Below, in pieces: positions 6,046 through 6,922 of a stretch of DNA of 6,922 bases. Within the stretch, counting starts at the first letter, position 1. Every line of letters starts with the position of its first letter. The DNA lies in contig DLGU01000011.1 of NCBI GenBank assembly GCA_002482865.1, positions 1 through 6,922 on the forward strand, read 5' to 3'. Origin of the DNA: Porphyrobacter sp. UBA7686 (GTDB taxonomy: Bacteria > Pseudomonadota > Alphaproteobacteria > Sphingomonadales > Sphingomonadaceae). The position numbers and the translations under genes are program-made. Below the pieces are notes generated by a model. That model saw only the letters and a program-made list of their open reading frames with translations, had not been told where the DNA came from and made no database searches.

Positions 6046-6795
6046 TCATTTCTGCTTGCCGAGCGGCCGCGTTAAGACGAAGCGCCACCGCATTTTGCTG
6101 TTCGGCAGAAGCACCGTCTGCTCGACAATTCGCAGCGGCTCGTTCGAGAATTGGTTCGAGTTGTAGTGGATTGGCTGTAGGGATTGCTCCCCTCTCACAT
6201 CCAGTTTTCGATCCCACAAGGAGCGCGACCTGAAATCGTCCTGATTTTCTGAGCTAATTTTCCAGTAATAGCCACTATTGGGCTTCAGGAACCGAGGGTC
6301 ACTCATTGCTTGCTTGAGGAATACCTCGCCATCACGGCCGACTTCAGCCGAGGCGATCAAGGCAAAAAGGGCAGCATCAAGCTGCGCATCATACTCGCCT
6401 ATCAGATTGCCGATTGCGGATGGATCAACTGTTTCAACGTTAGTGGACGGTTGCATGGCGAGCGCGAGCATGGCGGCTGCAAGAAGCGTCATTGCGATTC
6501 CTCCAATCATCAATTTCCGATTGGACGATGACTGAGGAATCTCAGGTGGAACGTGAAGGTCCGGTGGATAGGCTACTGTTTGATCGGACTGCTCTGCATC
6601 GCGAAGAAGCAGAGCGGCATCGAGAGACGACGTAGTTCCAAGTTTGATCCTGGCAATCTTCAGTCGCTTCTCGACTGCGTGGTGCGTGATCTGCAGATCT
6701 GCCGCGATCTGCTTGGCGGATTTGTGCTGCAGCCATAGCCGCAGGCAAATCTTCTCGCGCTCGGTCAATGTCGCTATGCGGCTATCGGTTTGCAT
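6046..6795 (-). CDS. Membrane-tethered LuxR-type regulator with histidine-kinase-like sensor domain
   Basis: A 249-residue protein with three parts. Residues 9-65 form a LuxR/GerE-type helix-turn-helix: LTEREKICLRLW, SAKQIAADLQITHHAVEKRL, then an ARIKLG turn. A polar linker (66-94) leads to one hydrophobic segment (about 95-114, LMIGGIAMTLLAAAMLALAM). Residues 115-249 lie outside the membrane if the DNA-binding end is cytoplasmic. They contain LIASAEVGRDGEV, DPRFLKPNSGYYWKISS, RSRSLWDRKL and LRIVEQTVLLP...MRWRFVLTRP, a pattern I associate with the input domain of sphingomonad sensor kinases. No receiver, kinase or second membrane helix is present. The topology resembles ToxR/CadC-type one-component regulators. 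The start is uncertain: ATG at 6795 is chosen because the helix-turn-helix follows at once, but in-frame ATGs at 6807 and 6879 are possible and none has a good ribosome-binding site. The gene is lower in GC than its neighbours. Confidence 0.85.
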   Translation of the reverse strand: MQTDSRIATLTEREKICLRLWLQHKSAKQIAADLQITHHAVEKRLKIARIKLGTTSSLDAALLLRDAEQSDQTVAYPPDLHVPPEIPQSSSNRKLMIGGIAMTLLAAAMLALAMQPSTNVETVDPSAIGNLIGEYDAQLDAALFALIASAEVGRDGEVFLKQAMSDPRFLKPNSGYYWKISSENQDDFRSRSLWDRKLDVRGEQSLQPIHYNSNQFSNEPLRIVEQTVLLPNSKMRWRFVLTRPLGKQK

Positions 6796-6922
6796 CCCAC
6801 AAACCATAGGTTCTGTCAGGCGAGATCGAAAGTACGGTCCACTTGTACTGGCAGCAGAAATCCACCCATTCCCGTTCATCCGCAGCTATCACGCGCGATG
6901 CTGCAAGCAGCCGGGCAGCTAA
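6782..6922 (-). CDS. Possible C-terminal end of an upstream gene (edge fragment)
   Basis: A minus-strand frame is open from the right edge to a TAG at 6784-6782, reading LAARLLAASRVIAADEREWV at its start and ending YGLWDANR. If real, it would overlap the regulator start at 6795 by 14 nt and could be translationally coupled to it. The first half could form an amphipathic helix, but 46 open codons in GC-rich DNA are easily due to chance, and I do not recognise the sequence. Confidence 0.15.
   Translation of the reverse strand, partial: LAARLLAASRVIAADEREWVDFCCQYKWTVLSISPDRTYGLWDANR

Noticed and set aside
1..6922. Anti-phage defence, toxin-antitoxin or mobile-element system
   Set aside because: No transposase, integrase, toxin-antitoxin pair or known defence domain is visible. 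The nuclease is an exported S1/P1 enzyme with a signal peptide, not an intracellular defence nuclease.

Overview
The window looks like ordinary chromosome from a GC-rich alphaproteobacterium. Sphingomonadales, possibly Erythrobacteraceae, fits best. This rests on the GC-rich coding style, the gene families present, and a sensor domain at the right end that I associate with sphingomonad histidine kinases. It is an inference from one window, not a database match.

Layout from left to right. The minus strand carries the start of a dicarboxylate/amino-acid:cation symporter (cut by the left edge), preceded by dapE of lysine/diaminopimelate biosynthesis. Only 29 bases separate dapE from a divergent plus-strand pair, a small cupin protein and a LysE-family exporter joined by a GTGA start/stop overlap. 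That pair converges on a minus-strand pair, a glutathione S-transferase-like protein followed by an exported S1/P1-type zinc nuclease, joined by an ATGA overlap. The two pairs share a CTAG palindrome that supplies both TAG stop codons. A 282-base gap then leads to plus-strand genes for a small VOC (glyoxalase-fold) protein and an exported family-2 amidohydrolase.

Between the amidohydrolase and the last gene lies about 220 bases of dense inverted-repeat DNA. It has a 20-bp arm pair around nested hairpins, several of which are mutually exclusive, and a second smaller repeat block follows. The last gene, on the minus strand, is lower in GC. It encodes a membrane-tethered regulator: a LuxR-type helix-turn-helix, one transmembrane segment, then a domain resembling the extracytoplasmic sensor of histidine kinases, with no second membrane helix, HAMP or kinase. 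This architecture and the repeat next to it are the most interesting things here.

I see no CRISPR array, tRNA, rRNA, insertion sequence or prophage gene. Apart from the tight gene pairs, nothing ties the genes into a single pathway. DapE is core metabolism; the cupin, VOC, GST and amidohydrolase genes are typical accessory enzymes with unknown substrates.
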